A stretch of 64,000 nt of DNA from JANXQG01 sp963719885 (GCA_963719885.1 CAVRDP010000027.1:62001-126000), one strand, 5' to 3'. Numbered from the stretch's first letter, positions 18,290-29,189 are shown. Numbers and translations: made by a program. The notes: generated by a model from the letters alone, not told the origin.

Positions 18290-21087
18290 ATGAAGGATGA
18301 CAGCGCCCCGGCCGGGCCGATCGTCCAGACAATCGACAACGCCGGCGTTATCACGCAGACCCAGTCCGACCTTGCCGGCCGCACGATGAGTACGATCCAG
18401 AATTACGTGGCCGCCGGATTGGACTGCAACGGCCTGCCCATCGCAACCGACACGGCCCAGGACGTGACCACGGGCTACCAGTACGACTTTGCCGGCCGTT
18501 TGGTCACGCAGACCGCCTACAATGCCAACGGGACGACCGTCGTGGCGGAGGCCACCAAGTACCTCTACGAGTCGCCCTTGGACGGCTCGCTGCAGACCAA
18601 TGAGGTCGACCCGGACTCCACCGACGCGCCTGCCGCCGTGGCCGTGTCACTCACCCAGGCCAATGGTGTGGCCACCGCAACAACCACCGCTCCCAACAGC
18701 TATTTGCGCGGCGATTGGGTGCTCATCCAGGGCGCGGCCGATGCCGGGTACAACGGCTGGTTCCAGGTTTCAAGCGTGCTAAGCCCGACCAGCTTCACCT
18801 ACGCCGTAGCGGACACGGCTTTGACGCCCGATTCGGGCACGGCCCAGGCCCTGGTGGCTTGGAACACCGTCACGAGCCTGACGTGGGACAACTCCAACGA
18901 CACGGCCACGGTCAGCCTTTCGACCAACCCCTACACGAATGGGGAGTGGGTATCAATCCAAGGCGCGGAGCAATCGGAGTTCAACGGTTGGTTCAAGGTT
19001 GCCAACGCCACTTCGACTCAGTTCACGTTTGCCTTGTCTTCCGCGAGCGTCTCGACGGCCAGCGGCACGATCCGCGTGCGCCTCATGAACGACGAGACGC
19101 AGACGACCTACGACCTGGCCGGTGAGGTGCTGACCAGCACCGACCAGCGGGGGGTGACGCATGCCTACGCCTACAATAGCGATGGCCAACAGACCTCCGA
19201 CGCCGTAACGAACTTCGGCAGCATCCCGAATGGAGCCGGGAAGACCGTCGCCGCGATCGTGACGGGCTACGACGACGTGGGCAACGTCCTGACGGTCACC
19301 AGCTACAACACGGCCGTCGCCTTGGATTGGGTTCCCGCCAACATCGTCAACCAGATTCAGTATGCCTATGACGGGTGGGGAAACGAGACTCGCGAGTGGC
19401 AGGCGCTGACGGGCGCGGTGGACACCGGCAGCACGCCCAGCGTACAATACCTGTATGACGACGGAGGCGTAGGCGGCGTGGCGGCCTACGTCCGCCTGAC
19501 CGTGCAGAGTTATCCCAACGTCGGCGGCGTTTCCTACGGCTACGGCAATTCGGGCGCAGTGGACTACATCATGGGGCAGTTAGCCACGATCACCGATTCG
19601 ACCGGCATCCTGCTCGCCCAGTACACGTACCTTGGCGCGGGCACGATCGCCAGTGAGGATCTCGAGCAGCCGCAGATCGAGCTCGACTATTCGGCCGGCA
19701 ATTTCGCCGCCCTGGACCGCTTCGGCAACGTCCTGGACCAAGTGTGGGCCTCCAACGGCGGCAATTCGGGCAATCTCGCTACCCCCTTGGACGGCTACAC
19801 CTACACGTACAACCGGTCTGGGAACCGCACCAGCCAAGAGAACCTCACCGACAACGTCTTGAGCGAGGTTTACACGTACGACAATCTCGATCGTCTCACC
19901 TCCGCGGAGCGGGCGCGGTTTCCGACGGCGCGATCGTGGGAACGCCCAGCGACACCCAGACCTGGACGCTGGACAGCCTGGGAAATTTCACTAACTCCAG
20001 CGACAACACCTCCACTCAGGCGCGCAGTGTGGACCCGGCCAACGAGATCCAGTCGATCAGCGGCGCGGCGACGCCGGTTTACGACTTGGCCGGCAACATG
20101 ACTACGACGCCCGATCCGCAGCCGGGCGCCGAGGGCACGCCCTTGACGTGCGTCTACGACGCCTGGGATCGGCTGGTCGAGGTCTCCAATTCCAGCGGAG
20201 AGTTGGCAAGTTACCAGTACGACGGGACCGGCCGCCGGATCGTGGAGTTCATAAATTTCACTGGCAGTGTTGCAGGAACGGTGACGTACTCCTACTTCTC
20301 CGGACAGAACGCCATCGAGACCCGAACCGGATCGGCAGCATCCAGCCCCGAGTCATTGCCGGTTCAGTATCAATACGTCTTCTCTCCGCTTGGCGTGAAG
20401 ACTCCGCTCGTGCGGGACACCTACGTTGACGGTGAGATTTCTTCGAACGACCGCCTCTATTACTTGACGGACGCCAACACGAACGTGACAGCGGTAGTGG
20501 GGTTGTCAGGCAGCACATGGCAGGTTCAGGAGCGGTACGCTTATGACCCGTATGGTGCCGTGACGATGTACGACGGCACCGTTAGCACAAGCGGGCACTG
20601 GGTCGATCCGCACACGGTTTCGAGCGTAGGCAACACGACGCTCTACGCCAGCATGGTCCTCGACCCGGTGACGGGGCTCTACAACGACGAGGCGAGGTGG
20701 TACAGCACGGCGGTCAGCGGGTTCATTAGCACCGATCCGGCGCAGGCGGATGAGAATACCTACCGGTATTGCGGGAACATGCCGACGCAGGCGATTGATC
20801 CGAGCGGTGAATTTGCGATCACGATTGATTTTAATGCATTTATACCGAGTCACCTGGGCACACCACTGAGCAACGCGAGTCAAGTGCAATTGGCGAACGA
20901 CGATTCGTCGGTGCCGACTGGGGTGAGGTGGTTCCCTGGACCCTTTGGGTACTATTATGAAACGGACACTCGCGATCAGGCGGGGACGCCAGGCACGTCT
21001 CGAATCCACATGACAGGCACGTTCGATTCGGCCGAGATTGGTGATCTCAAACGGCAGCAACTCGCAGGCCGCTTTATGCAGCCGTAG
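18290..21087 (+). pseudogene. RHS-repeat protein core, truncated at both ends, one frame break
   Basis: The sequence carries YD-type RHS repeats (YQYDFAGRLVTQTAYN, YDLAGEVLTSTDQRG, YTYDNLDRLTSAE). The RHS core end follows: LTDANTNVTAVV, ERYAYDPYGAVTMY, LDPVTGLYNDEARWY, FISTDPAQADENTYRYCGN and DPSGEFAITID. The frame breaks near 19910 (GAGCGGGCGCGG). The C-terminal region after DPSG, where polymorphic toxins carry a variable domain, is cut by the transposase insertion at about 21074. No signal or start region is present; the frame begins in mid-repeat at 18290. RHS proteins form secreted shells around a C-terminal toxin. Confidence 0.8.
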
Positions 21088-22656
21088 CATGCTGTGCATC
21101 TTTGCCATATAGACGCGACTGTTCTGTCGTAACACGGTAGGTGATGAACTGATCCCAGAGGTCGTTGAGGTAGATGGCTCGCAGCGAGAGGATTGCTTGA
21201 GCCCCTTCCAACTCCCAACGCATCCCGGCGCACTCCATGCGGTCCTTCACCAGGTGCTTGCAGGCGCCTTCCGCCACGCCACTGGCAATCGGGTAGCCTG
21301 CCGCCAAGTATTCGTCATAGCGCATGTGTTCCTGGTTGTTTTCATAGTACGTAATCGCGGACTCCACGGTGGTCTTGTTCGCCCCCTTCAGCTTGTAGGC
21401 CTTCACCAAGGGACGGAGGTTGCGCAGCACGTAACCGACCTTGCCTTGCAGCAGCATGCGCAGATGATGCGTCACGAATTCTCCCGCCTCCGCACTCTCC
21501 TCCGCATACAGGCAATGGGCCACCTCCCAGAGCCGTTTCAACGCGTGGAACAGGTCCAGAATCCATATGGCCTCGGGAAACCATTCTGCCGCCAACTTCC
21601 ACAACTGGCGTTCCCCATCCATGACACAGATGCACGGCTTCTTGTTTGCCGGGTCCCGCCGACAACACTCCATAAGAATCTCGAAGAACAACATCGGTGC
21701 GGCGGCCAACACCTCCCCTTCCTTAAACCGGGTCATCTCTGCCCACACATGCTTGTGTTGCGGTTCGGGCCGCTCCCGGGCACGCTTTCGCCGACGCACC
21801 TCGTCGATCACGTCTTCGGCAGTACGAGGGAAGCGGGCTTGGGTGTAAACCGATCCCACATACGCCATCTGTTTTTTCCCGGGCGCTCCCCGCTGCTTTT
21901 CTCTTGCCCCGCCAAACGCTCGACCGGAGGCGAAGAAGGCGCCTCTTCCTCGACAGCCGTGATTCCTGCCGTTTCCGCGCCTGCGGCATTTCCTCCCTTT
22001 TCTCCCACCCCAGCTTCAGACTCTGCTCGCAACCGCGCCGCCAACGTCCGCCGCATGGGCACACCCTTGCCATCGGCCGTTATCACCAGCAGTTCCTCCT
22101 CTTCTTCGGCAGGAGGAACCGCTTCGCCGCGAAAGTCGTCCACGTACTGCGACATCTCGCGACTCATGTGCTCCGCCGTGCGAACACTCACCGTGGTCCC
22201 CAACCAGGCACGGAGCGACTCCACCGATCCCCCAAAGGCGTCCTGGATGCACAACCGCTGCAACCAGTCCTCCAGCACATAGGAATTCTCTCCAGCGGGC
22301 AATCCCAAGGTCGCGTCCAGGGGCGACCATCCAATCGCTTGGCCTTCCCGAGTCCCGTAGACTCGGCGGCCGATCAGCAATTCCCCGAAAATCGACAAGT
22401 ACCGCTTCTCATGCGGCTCGGGCAGGCGCGCCAACGTCTCCCCTTCCCGTTCTACGGTCTCTCCCCGATCCCCATCCCCATGGGCCTCCACGAAGGACCG
22501 TAAAAACTCCAGGCACATGGTCATAGCTCGCGGAAACATCCCGCGTTCCACTTCGTCGAGGCGTCGCCCTTCGCTCAGCGCTTGCTTCAAAAACTCGTGC
22601 ATCCGCTCAAATTGCTCTTGGGCCTTGAAAATATCCAGTTCTTTTGTTGAAATCAT
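21074..22656 (-). CDS. ISKra4-family transposase, two frames joined by a likely -1 frameshift
   Basis: The DDE transposase is encoded as an N-terminal frame (22656-21808, 282 codons) and an overlapping C-terminal frame (to 21074, 264 codons). Catalytic acids appear in TADGKGVPMRR (frame 1), CVMDGERQLW and EGACKHLVKDRMECAGMRW (frame 2). The frames meet at A-AAA-AAC (21871-21877), a canonical -1 slippery heptamer. Slipping back one base gives KKQMAYVG, the expected junction. The joined protein is about 525 residues, usual for the family. The element interrupts the C-terminus of the RHS gene. Terminal repeats were not defined. Confidence 0.9.
21871..21877 (-). other. Programmed -1 ribosomal frameshift site (A AAA AAC)
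   Basis: In the zero frame the codons are GGA AAA AAC AGA. After slippage the ribosome reads on with CAG ATG GCG, which continues the transposase. I see no clear downstream pseudoknot. An assembly error in this A run is the alternative, since the window has many indels. Confidence 0.6.
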
Positions 22657-22689
22657 AGTTGGACCTCTGCTAGCAGAATTTGTGGAAAC

Positions 22690-23316
22690 ATGAATTACTC
22701 ACCTGTTAGCATGAGGTCTTTTTCTTCTGCTATCAAGCCCTCCTCCCCCGCCGTAAGTCCTTGTCCTACAATGCTCTTAGCGCTAGAGGAAGGCGAGTCA
22801 CTGCCTCTCAAACAACGGGGGAACGATATCTTTAGTGCTGTGTCGGACTACACGTACCAAATTACTGCCGCCCGCATGGGCGATCTGTTGTCCTATGATG
22901 TAGGCTCGTTAAAACAGGGCAAGGCGGACGATGTTGTGACTGAAAAGGACTATGATGAGACGAGTTGTTATAGCGCGATAAACGTTAGCGCGTCAGCCGC
23001 TGACCCGTTAGTTACGTTCCTTTGGATTCCCGTGGCGCCGAGTATTTCCGAGAAACTGGTCGTCGGGGCTAGACGCGATCGCGATGGGGGAGTTACTCTA
23101 ACGATGTGGGGAACTCATAGTGAGTTTCCCAGCTACGAACTGCTTGTAGACCAACAACTCGTCATGGGATACAACACTACTGCCGCATTATCCTTCAGGA
23201 ATCTCGTTTCTCCGATGCCGTTTGGCAAGTACGAGGTCAAGATAGGCTCTGACGGCAAGATCAGCAGTGTTTCGAGCGGTCCTCCCGTCGATATTCTAGG
23301 GGGAGAGACACATTAG
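22690..23316 (+). CDS. Probable C-terminal part of the RHS protein, separated by the IS
   Basis: The 208-codon frame ends with LTMWGTHSEFPSYELLVDQQLVMGYNTT. This FPSYE/YN pattern resembles the C-terminal beta module of planctomycete RHS proteins, which follows the core in intact genes. The first 40 residues (MNYSPVSMRSFSSAIKP) may be out of context. It lies just downstream of the transposase start, in RHS direction. It has no signal peptide. An alternative is an independent small gene, but the position and the truncated RHS core favour a split gene. Confidence 0.45.
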   Translation: MNYSPVSMRSFSSAIKPSSPAVSPCPTMLLALEEGESLPLKQRGNDIFSAVSDYTYQITAARMGDLLSYDVGSLKQGKADDVVTEKDYDETSCYSAINVSASAADPLVTFLWIPVAPSISEKLVVGARRDRDGGVTLTMWGTHSEFPSYELLVDQQLVMGYNTTAALSFRNLVSPMPFGKYEVKIGSDGKISSVSSGPPVDILGGETH

Positions 23317-23388
23317 TTCGTCGATTAGCTACGGCAACCTGGATATGCGACTCTGCCTAACCAAAACCCCAGAATCGCCGTAGTGAAT

Positions 23389-23868
23389 ATGCGTGCTACG
23401 TACAAACGAGCCGCTCACTTCACGCAGCTTGTACGATTCGCTATGCGGAAACATGTAATAGTCTTTGGTATTTCTATAATGGCAGTCGCTCTTATCGCGT
23501 CTTGGTTTGTACCGACGGGAACTTTGCGAGTTCTTTTCCCTTTAGACTACTGGGTCGAATTCGTGATTCCGGATGGTTTTAGCGGTGAGATAGTCGTCGA
23601 CGAAGACTCGGCGTGTGGGGTCGATCCAAGCGTTCAATCTTGCCGTATTTACACCTATCATGTTCCATCGAGCGGGAAACTGCTTGTCCGAAGTTTTGCA
23701 CTCCTCAACCGAGTTCACTTTTCTATTGCGCGATATGAAAATGGTGAGGCGATAGCGACTGGTAGCAGAGGGGGAATTGGGATTGGCGCGACTGCACCTC
23801 AGCAGAAGCAACTTTTCTATGTGGGATCGATCGCTAGAGCAAACGCCAAGCACGAACAATTCATGTAG
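23389..23868 (+). CDS. DUF6843-like membrane-anchored protein
   Basis: Starts MRATYKRAAHFTQLV, with one membrane helix (VIVFGISIMAVALIASWF). A small beta domain with VEFVIPDGFSGEIVVDEDS and YHVPSSGKLLVRS follows, which resembles the DUF6843 pattern (pro-rich strand, PDGFxG). It is 72 bases after the RHS-like tail in the same direction. Genes placed after RHS toxins are often immunity proteins, but nothing in the sequence shows that here. A two-codon-longer GTG start is also possible. Confidence 0.55.
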   Translation: MRATYKRAAHFTQLVRFAMRKHVIVFGISIMAVALIASWFVPTGTLRVLFPLDYWVEFVIPDGFSGEIVVDEDSACGVDPSVQSCRIYTYHVPSSGKLLVRSFALLNRVHFSIARYENGEAIATGSRGGIGIGATAPQQKQLFYVGSIARANAKHEQFM

Positions 23869-23941
23869 CGATTCACGTAGTGACAGAGCGTGGTCAAATG
23901 GCCACTGACATGATAGAGGAAGTTAAGCGGTGAGAGCGCCG

Positions 23942-25429
23942 TCAGGGGCCGGACGGCAGGAGCGAAGGCGGCGAAGTACCGGAGAGATAGGCTTGGACAG
24001 AGTCAAGCAAGAACTGAAACACCGCGCAACCCTGTTGGGCACAGGTGGCAATTGCTGTCCAGATCCGTTCGCACCATCGGCGCCCTTTCTCGCTGCGTGT
24101 TCCTTGGGTGATGTGCCGGTCGATCACCACAAAACGCATCGCTTGTTCCGCCAGATTGTTGGTTGGGGCGATGCCGGGTGTCGTAATGAAGCGGAAATAG
24201 GCTTCCCCGTGTTCGCGGAAGCGTTTGGCCATGTTACGGGCATGTTTCGTGTCCGGCACGCCGGTCAGGGCTGTCCTCAACACGTGTTGACGAGCGGCAG
24301 CCAATGCCTGCTGAAAGCCCGCCGCAGTCATTGTTCCGCGGCCGTGGATTACGGCAAACAGGCCGCGCAGCGCATCGCGCAACCGTTGGCCATAAGCCTG
24401 GTCCTCACGGCGGGGCAGAGTCAGCAGGAATTTCACATCGCGGATCAGATGGGCCATGCAGAACTGAACCAGCACGCCGAACTCTCGCATGTACTTGCGG
24501 TAGGCGCTGAAATAATCGCAGCCCAACACGCCGTTGAACTCCTCGCCCAACACCTCCACCAGCACCTTCGAGCCACGCGACTTGTCGATACGGAACAACG
24601 TGTAGAGCGCGGCGCGGAAGCACCAAGTCCAGAATCTTTCGCCGTTTTCCTTATGCCCCGTCTCATCGATGTTCAGCACGGCCTCGTCGGGCAGCCGCAC
24701 GAACAACTCCGCATAGGAGGGGGCCAACGCCTCGCTCACCTTGTCGATCAACTTGGCCAAGTAGCCGCGGGAGACGTTCACCCGCACCACGTCGCGAAGG
24801 AACTTCCGGATGGTGGAGAAGGAGGCGTGGCAGACACCCTTCATGAAGGCCACCAGGGCCGTCATTCGTGGGCCTAAAAGGCCCGCCTTCCGCACCGCTT
24901 CGGGCAGGGACGCTGCATGGAGTTTCCCACAGCGATTGCACCAATAAGCCAACGCTTGGTGTTCGCTGACGATGGTCGGGGTGGCGACGATTTCCACCTC
25001 CTGTTGCACCTCGGCCGCATACGGGGAAGGGCGGAGTGAGCCGCCGCAATCGGGGCAACAATCGAGCGTATAGGTCACGAGGTTATCGATGGCCTCGTCG
25101 GGAAACGGCGTCCGCAGGTGTTGTTCATGGCCCGGCTGTCCGCCACGATTGCGTTTTTTACCGTCCTTGCGCGGAGGCTTGGGCGGCTTGACGATATCAC
25201 TGGAAGGCGGCTTAGAGGAAGTGGACGAGTTCTTGCGGGCCGCCGCCAACCGGCGTTTGAGTTGCTCGTTTTCCTGCTGCAGACGTACGTTCTCTTCTTC
25301 CAGCAGCCCAAGCCGAGCGGATGCCGCAGCCAGCTTTGCTTCCGCCGCAGCCAGTTTCTCCTCCATCGCGGCAAGGCAACGCGCCAGCGACTTGCTTTCA
25401 GAACCCGGGCTAGTTCTTGACAGGATCAT
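23942..25429 (-). CDS. IS66-family transposase TnpC (solo)
   Basis: The 495-residue protein starts MILSRTSPGSESK with a coiled-coil N-terminus (LLEEENVRLQQENEQLKRRL). A zinc finger (CPDCGGSL...CNRCGKLHA) and the DDE catalytic core (LNIDETGHKENG, LGCDYFSAYRKY, APTNNLAEQAMR) follow. It has no tnpA/tnpB partners, like ISBst12-type members of IS66. The start at 25429 was chosen over a longer one (25453) because that extra stretch lacks family features. The frame is intact. Terminal inverted repeats were not identified. The coding sequence flanking its 5' side (25440-25677) may be part of the interrupted target. Confidence 0.95.
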   Translation of the reverse strand: MILSRTSPGSESKSLARCLAAMEEKLAAAEAKLAAASARLGLLEEENVRLQQENEQLKRRLAAARKNSSTSSKPPSSDIVKPPKPPRKDGKKRNRGGQPGHEQHLRTPFPDEAIDNLVTYTLDCCPDCGGSLRPSPYAAEVQQEVEIVATPTIVSEHQALAYWCNRCGKLHAASLPEAVRKAGLLGPRMTALVAFMKGVCHASFSTIRKFLRDVVRVNVSRGYLAKLIDKVSEALAPSYAELFVRLPDEAVLNIDETGHKENGERFWTWCFRAALYTLFRIDKSRGSKVLVEVLGEEFNGVLGCDYFSAYRKYMREFGVLVQFCMAHLIRDVKFLLTLPRREDQAYGQRLRDALRGLFAVIHGRGTMTAAGFQQALAAARQHVLRTALTGVPDTKHARNMAKRFREHGEAYFRFITTPGIAPTNNLAEQAMRFVVIDRHITQGTRSEKGRRWCERIWTAIATCAQQGCAVFQFLLDSVQAYLSGTSPPSLLPSGP

Positions 25430-25439
25430 GGGGCGGTAC

Positions 25440-25677
25440 GATACCAACCTCACGCGATCCGAACAAGATCAAGAGGTGGCCGTGCCCCGAGAATCCCTGC
25501 AAACCCAGGATCTCCAAAATGCCGGGGCTGGCTCGTTACAGTCGTCCGTTTATCACCCCGTCATACGGCTACTATAACTGTGACTGTGAGCCTGTGAATG
25601 GCTACCAATTCATAATGTTTGTTGGCACAATTAGTGACTATCACATGCTTCGAAAACAATTGGGCTTCGGAGAGTGA
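25440..25677 (+). pseudogene. Coding-like fragment beside IS66, unknown
   Basis: Open plus-strand frames continue past the IS66 start. One ends YGYYNCDCEPVNGYQFIMFVGT and stops at 25677. No start or family is recognisable, and the other frames have different endings, so this is likely the remains of the gene that IS66 entered or intergenic DNA. Codon use is less GC-rich in the final 120 bases than in neighbouring genes. Confidence 0.25.
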
Positions 25678-25994
25678 AAAGGGCAGAGTCGAGAGGTGGC
25701 GCGGTGGGTTAGGCTTCGGTATAATTCCGTGTCGGGGTCACCGAGGCGTCCCGCTCCCTCACTTTTTGCACGCCCGCGCCAGCGGGTTCCTGGCGCGGGC
25801 GTTTGGGACCTGGAAAAGGGGTCGGGAGTCTTTGATCTTGACTGGTTCGCTCGCTTTCGTGGCTAGCTGACCAACCTTCTTCACCATCCGCGCGAGGCGG
25901 ATGGGGTCGTTCCGAGACTTGTGCGGGGGGAATAAAGGGTAGAGTCGAGAGGTGGCGCGGTGGGTTAGGCTTCGGCATAATTCCGTGTCGGGGT
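25678..25994. repeat. Two near-identical 61-base direct repeats (25678-25738, 25934-25994)
   Basis: The copies read AAAGGGcAGAGTCGAGAGG... and end TCCGTGTCGGGG, with two mismatches in 61 bases and a 256-base period. The right copy abuts the 3' end of the group II intron remnant. The 195 bases between hold a strong hairpin (25771-25801). The repeats might be duplicated intron-exon junctions. No gene is present in 25678-26052. Confidence 0.85.
25771..25801. terminator. Strong 11-bp hairpin, possible terminator / intron target
   Basis: CGCCCGCGCCA and TGGCGCGGGCG pair perfectly around a 9-base loop. There is no long T run on the plus strand after it (GTTTGGG). Group IIC introns insert beside terminator-like hairpins, which fits the intron remnant 250 bases away. 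Confidence 0.5.
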
Positions 25995-26052
25995 TTCCCC
26001 TTCCGTGTCTCATTATCCGCATGCCGTGCTCCGTTTCCACCTCCCGCTCATC

Positions 26053-26085
26053 GAACCGGACGGGCGGATTTACCGCATCCGGCTC
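26053..26085 (-). ncRNA. Group II intron domain V (remnant)
   Basis: On the minus strand the segment reads GAGCCGGATGCGG-TAAA-TCCGCCCGTCCGGTTC. This is the catalytic domain V hairpin: the GAGCCG start with the AGC triad, a small loop, the internal CG bulge and the GGTTC closing strand. It lies 12 bases beyond the stop of the maturase remnant, exactly where domain V belongs. It is 33 bases instead of the usual 34. Confidence 0.85.
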
Positions 26086-26096
26086 TCGGACAAGGT

Positions 26097-26496
26097 TCAT
26101 GGTTTCGCCCACGAGTAGCGACGGGGAAGTTTCTTGATGTTCAGCAACCCAAGCTCGCGCTCCAGATAGCTGTCGGGATACTCGCTATATCCTTCCCCCA
26201 CCAAGCTGAACTTTCGCCGTAGCCACCGACGAACCCGGCGGCAAGCGTGCCAATGCACAATCGAGAACGCCGAGGTGTAGGTTCCGTAGCAGAAGTAATT
26301 GGCCCACCCGCGTAACACCTGATTGACCTGGTAGACCATCGCTTCCGGCCGAATGAACGTCGGCAGCCTGCCGACCAACTCGTTGAGCTGGCGGCAGACC
26401 CCGAGCACCTTCTTGCCCGCCGGTCGCGCGCCGATATAGGCCCCGCCCGTTCGTCGGGAATACATCCGGCCGAACGTATACTCAAGGAAGTTGAAC
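26097..26496 (-). pseudogene. ltrA: Group II intron reverse transcriptase/maturase, C-terminal fragment
   Basis: The frame carries the maturase (X) domain and tail: FNFLEYTFGRMYSRRTGGAYIG, QVNQVLRGWANYFCYGTYTSAF, RRVRRWLRRKFSLVG and YPDSYLERELGLLNI, all typical of intron-encoded proteins. The reverse transcriptase domain and all upstream intron RNA are missing. The homology stops near 26496, and GGTCAGACCGACCCC follows at 26512, the same motif seen at other element edges. The element cannot be mobile by itself. Confidence 0.85.
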
Positions 26497-26560
26497 GATC
26501 CGGCAGGCACGCGGTCAGACCGACCCCAAGCAGACCCAGCGTGCGACCCGATGTAACGGT

Positions 26561-29189
26561 CTAGTACGCGCCGATGTTCGGCTTGCTCGGGTCGCTCCAG
26601 GCGGTGCCGCGTTGGTCCTCCGTCGGGACGTCGCTGTCGGAGGTCGTTCCGGCTTGCAGCGCCGCGCTGCCCGCGAGGAGGGCCATCGTCTGCGTCGGCC
26701 CCCCGTTGGCGGCCAGCGCTCCCAATTTCGGGTTCAGCGGCTTGGCGAAGGTGCCCACCAGCGTTCCCACGGTGAAGCCGGTGCTGCCGTCGGAGATGCC
26801 GATCAGGTCGAAGCCCGCCTCGATCTCGGTGAACGCCCCGTAGACGTCGTACCCAACGGCGGCCGACGAAGCGGTGTTGGTGGCGATGAGCGTGTTCACC
26901 AGGTTGATCGCGCCGCCGGAGGCGTCATACACGCCGCCGCCGACGGCCGCCTTGTTGCTCGCGATGGTAACGTTCACCAATTTGACGGTGCTCAAGTCAT
27001 CGACGTACAGGCCGCCGCCGTCATAGACCGCGGTGTTGCCGGAAAGCGTGTCGTCGATCAGCTTCACGGGGTTGGCGCTCGCGCCGCTGGAGGCGATAAA
27101 GACGCCGCCGCCGCTGTCCCGCGCAGTGTTGGAAGCAAAGGTATCGCCGGCGAGCGTGGCCTGGCCCGTGCCCGCCACTGCCATCCAGAGACCGCCGCCA
27201 ACGTAGCCGCCTCCGTTGCCCGAGAAGGTGTTCTGCGAGATCGACACGCTGTTGGTCCTAGAGGCGGCGCTCAGGTACAGGCCACCGCCCGATTGGTGGC
27301 TGATGGAATTGGAACTGATGGTGTTGCCGGAAACCGTCGCGGTGAGAGCCGTGTATTGGTCGGCGGACACGTACAGGCCGCCGCCGCCGTCGCCGGCCGA
27401 GTTGCCGGTCACGGTATTCCCGCTGATCGTCAGCGCGACGCGTATCGTCTCCGCGGCGTCAGAGAGTGCCTCGAAGCACACTCCACCTCCGGGTGATTGC
27501 GGACCTTGGGCAATATTCCCCTGGATGGTGTTGTTCGTCAAGGAGAACGTGCCGGATGTATAGGTCGAGATGAGCAGCCCCCCACCCGGGCTGAAGGTGG
27601 CAGTATTCTTGCTGAAGGTGCTGCTACTGACGGTCAAGGTCGTGAAGTCCGCGAAGGATGCGCCGCCGCCACCTTGGCCGGCGGTGTTGCTGGAGAATGT
27701 GCTGCCGGAGATCGACACCGACGCACTGCTTCCATATGGGCCGTAAGCGATGAGTCCACCGCCCTCATAGCCGGCCGTGTTCGTGGTGAAGGTGCTGGTA
27801 CTGACGGTCAAGGTCGGGTAGGCGTCGATCTCCGCGCCCCACCCTCGTAGCCGGCGGTGTTGCCGGAGAACGTGCTGGTCGTGATCGACGCCGTCCCGCT
27901 GCTGGAGTTGTAGCTGCCCTCGGCCTCGAGTCCGCCGCCCTCATAGTGGGCCGTGTTGCCAGTGAAGGTGTTGCCGCTGACGGTCAAGTTCGTGTAGTCC
28001 TCGATCAATGCGCCCCAGCGTTATTGGCGGCGGTGTTGCTGGAGAACGTGCTGTTGGTGATCGACGCCGACCCGCTGCCCGTTCCATTCGCCAAAAGACC
28101 GCCCCCCACCACGCCCGTGTTCTTGGTGAAGGTGGTCCCATTGACGGTGAGAGAGCTAAAGCCGTCGGCTTCCGCGCCTCCGGCTCCCGTGCCATCATCG
28201 TATCCGCTTGGGTTGCCCACGGCGTAGTTGCTGGTGAAGGTGCTGGTACCGATCGTCATTGTCGTAGTGTTGGTCGCGGCAGTGTTCAGGCTGGCGTACA
28301 GACCGCCGCCGTCGCCGCCGGTCGTGGAATTGTCGCCGGCAACGTTGCCCGTAAAGGTGCTGCCGCTGATGGTCGCACCGCCGGCGAGCGCCTGGAACGT
28401 GTGGGCCAAGACGTATATGCCGCCGCCGTTGTTGGCGGCGATGTTGCCGGTGAACTTCGTGCCGGTGACGCTCAGCGCCAGCGTGACGGCGTCCGTTCCC
28501 TCATCGGCCACGGCCGCGCCGTTGGCGTCCGCCAGGTTCTGGCTGAAGGTATCGGTGGAAAGTGTCAGGCTGTTGGCGGCATCGACAAACACGCCGCCCC
28601 CGTCTTGGACAGCGCGATTCTTCTGGATGGTGACCTTGGACAACGTCAGGCTGCCGCCGGTCCCGGTCATGGAGATTGCCCCGCCATTGCCCGTGACTCG
28701 TCCGTCCTGCAACGTCACGCCCTCGACCGTCACCTTGACTCCACCGCTGGAGGGCGCGATGTTCAGCACGCGGCCCGTCCCGTTGCCGTCGATGATGAAG
28801 CTCCCGGTGGACGCCGGCTGGATGGTCATGTTGCCCGTGATGTACAGGTCGGTCGTCGTGTCTGCCGGGGCCGTGTTGGGGACCGTGAGTTTGTAAGTGC
28901 CGGCTTTCTCGAGCGTGACCGTTGCCGTTCCGCCCGGGTTGGCCGCCGCCCATTGGTCGGCCGCATCGACGGCCTGCCGCAGCGACAACTGTCCGGGCAC
29001 GGAAGTCGACAGGTCGGTCAGCGTGGTGACCAGGAAGGTGCTCCCGGAGAGGAGCGACCGGTCCTCCAGGATTTCTACCCGGGGACGGAAGGACCGCTCG
29101 CACCGCGCCTTGGAGCGACCTTTCCTGAGTGGAAGAGGGGACGCACTGCCATGAAGCTGCCGCAAAACCTTGAACCATAAAGCACGCAT
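26561..29189 (-). CDS. Right-handed parallel beta-helix surface protein, two frame breaks
   Basis: The gene starts MRALWFKVLRQLHG (29189), with the planctomycete surface motif VEILEDRSLLSG near residue 45. A CSLREA-like block follows (LSLRQAVDAAD), then some twenty beta-helix coils of the form SxFxxNTAxxxGGGLxV. It ends RGTAWSDPSKPNIGAY, typical of polymorphic outer-membrane/choice-of-anchor proteins. The total is about 875 codons. Frames break near 28012 and 27828, both where GGGG should be longer (NNAG-GALIEDY and YEGG-GAEIDAY), so homopolymer errors are likely. It is probably an adhesin or polysaccharide-binding protein at the cell surface. Confidence 0.85.

Noticed and set aside
25759..26112. 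117-codon minus-strand frame with VREPDAVNPPVRFDE
   Set aside because: This is read across the group II intron domain V and flanking repeats; such peptides are typical spurious annotations of intron RNA.
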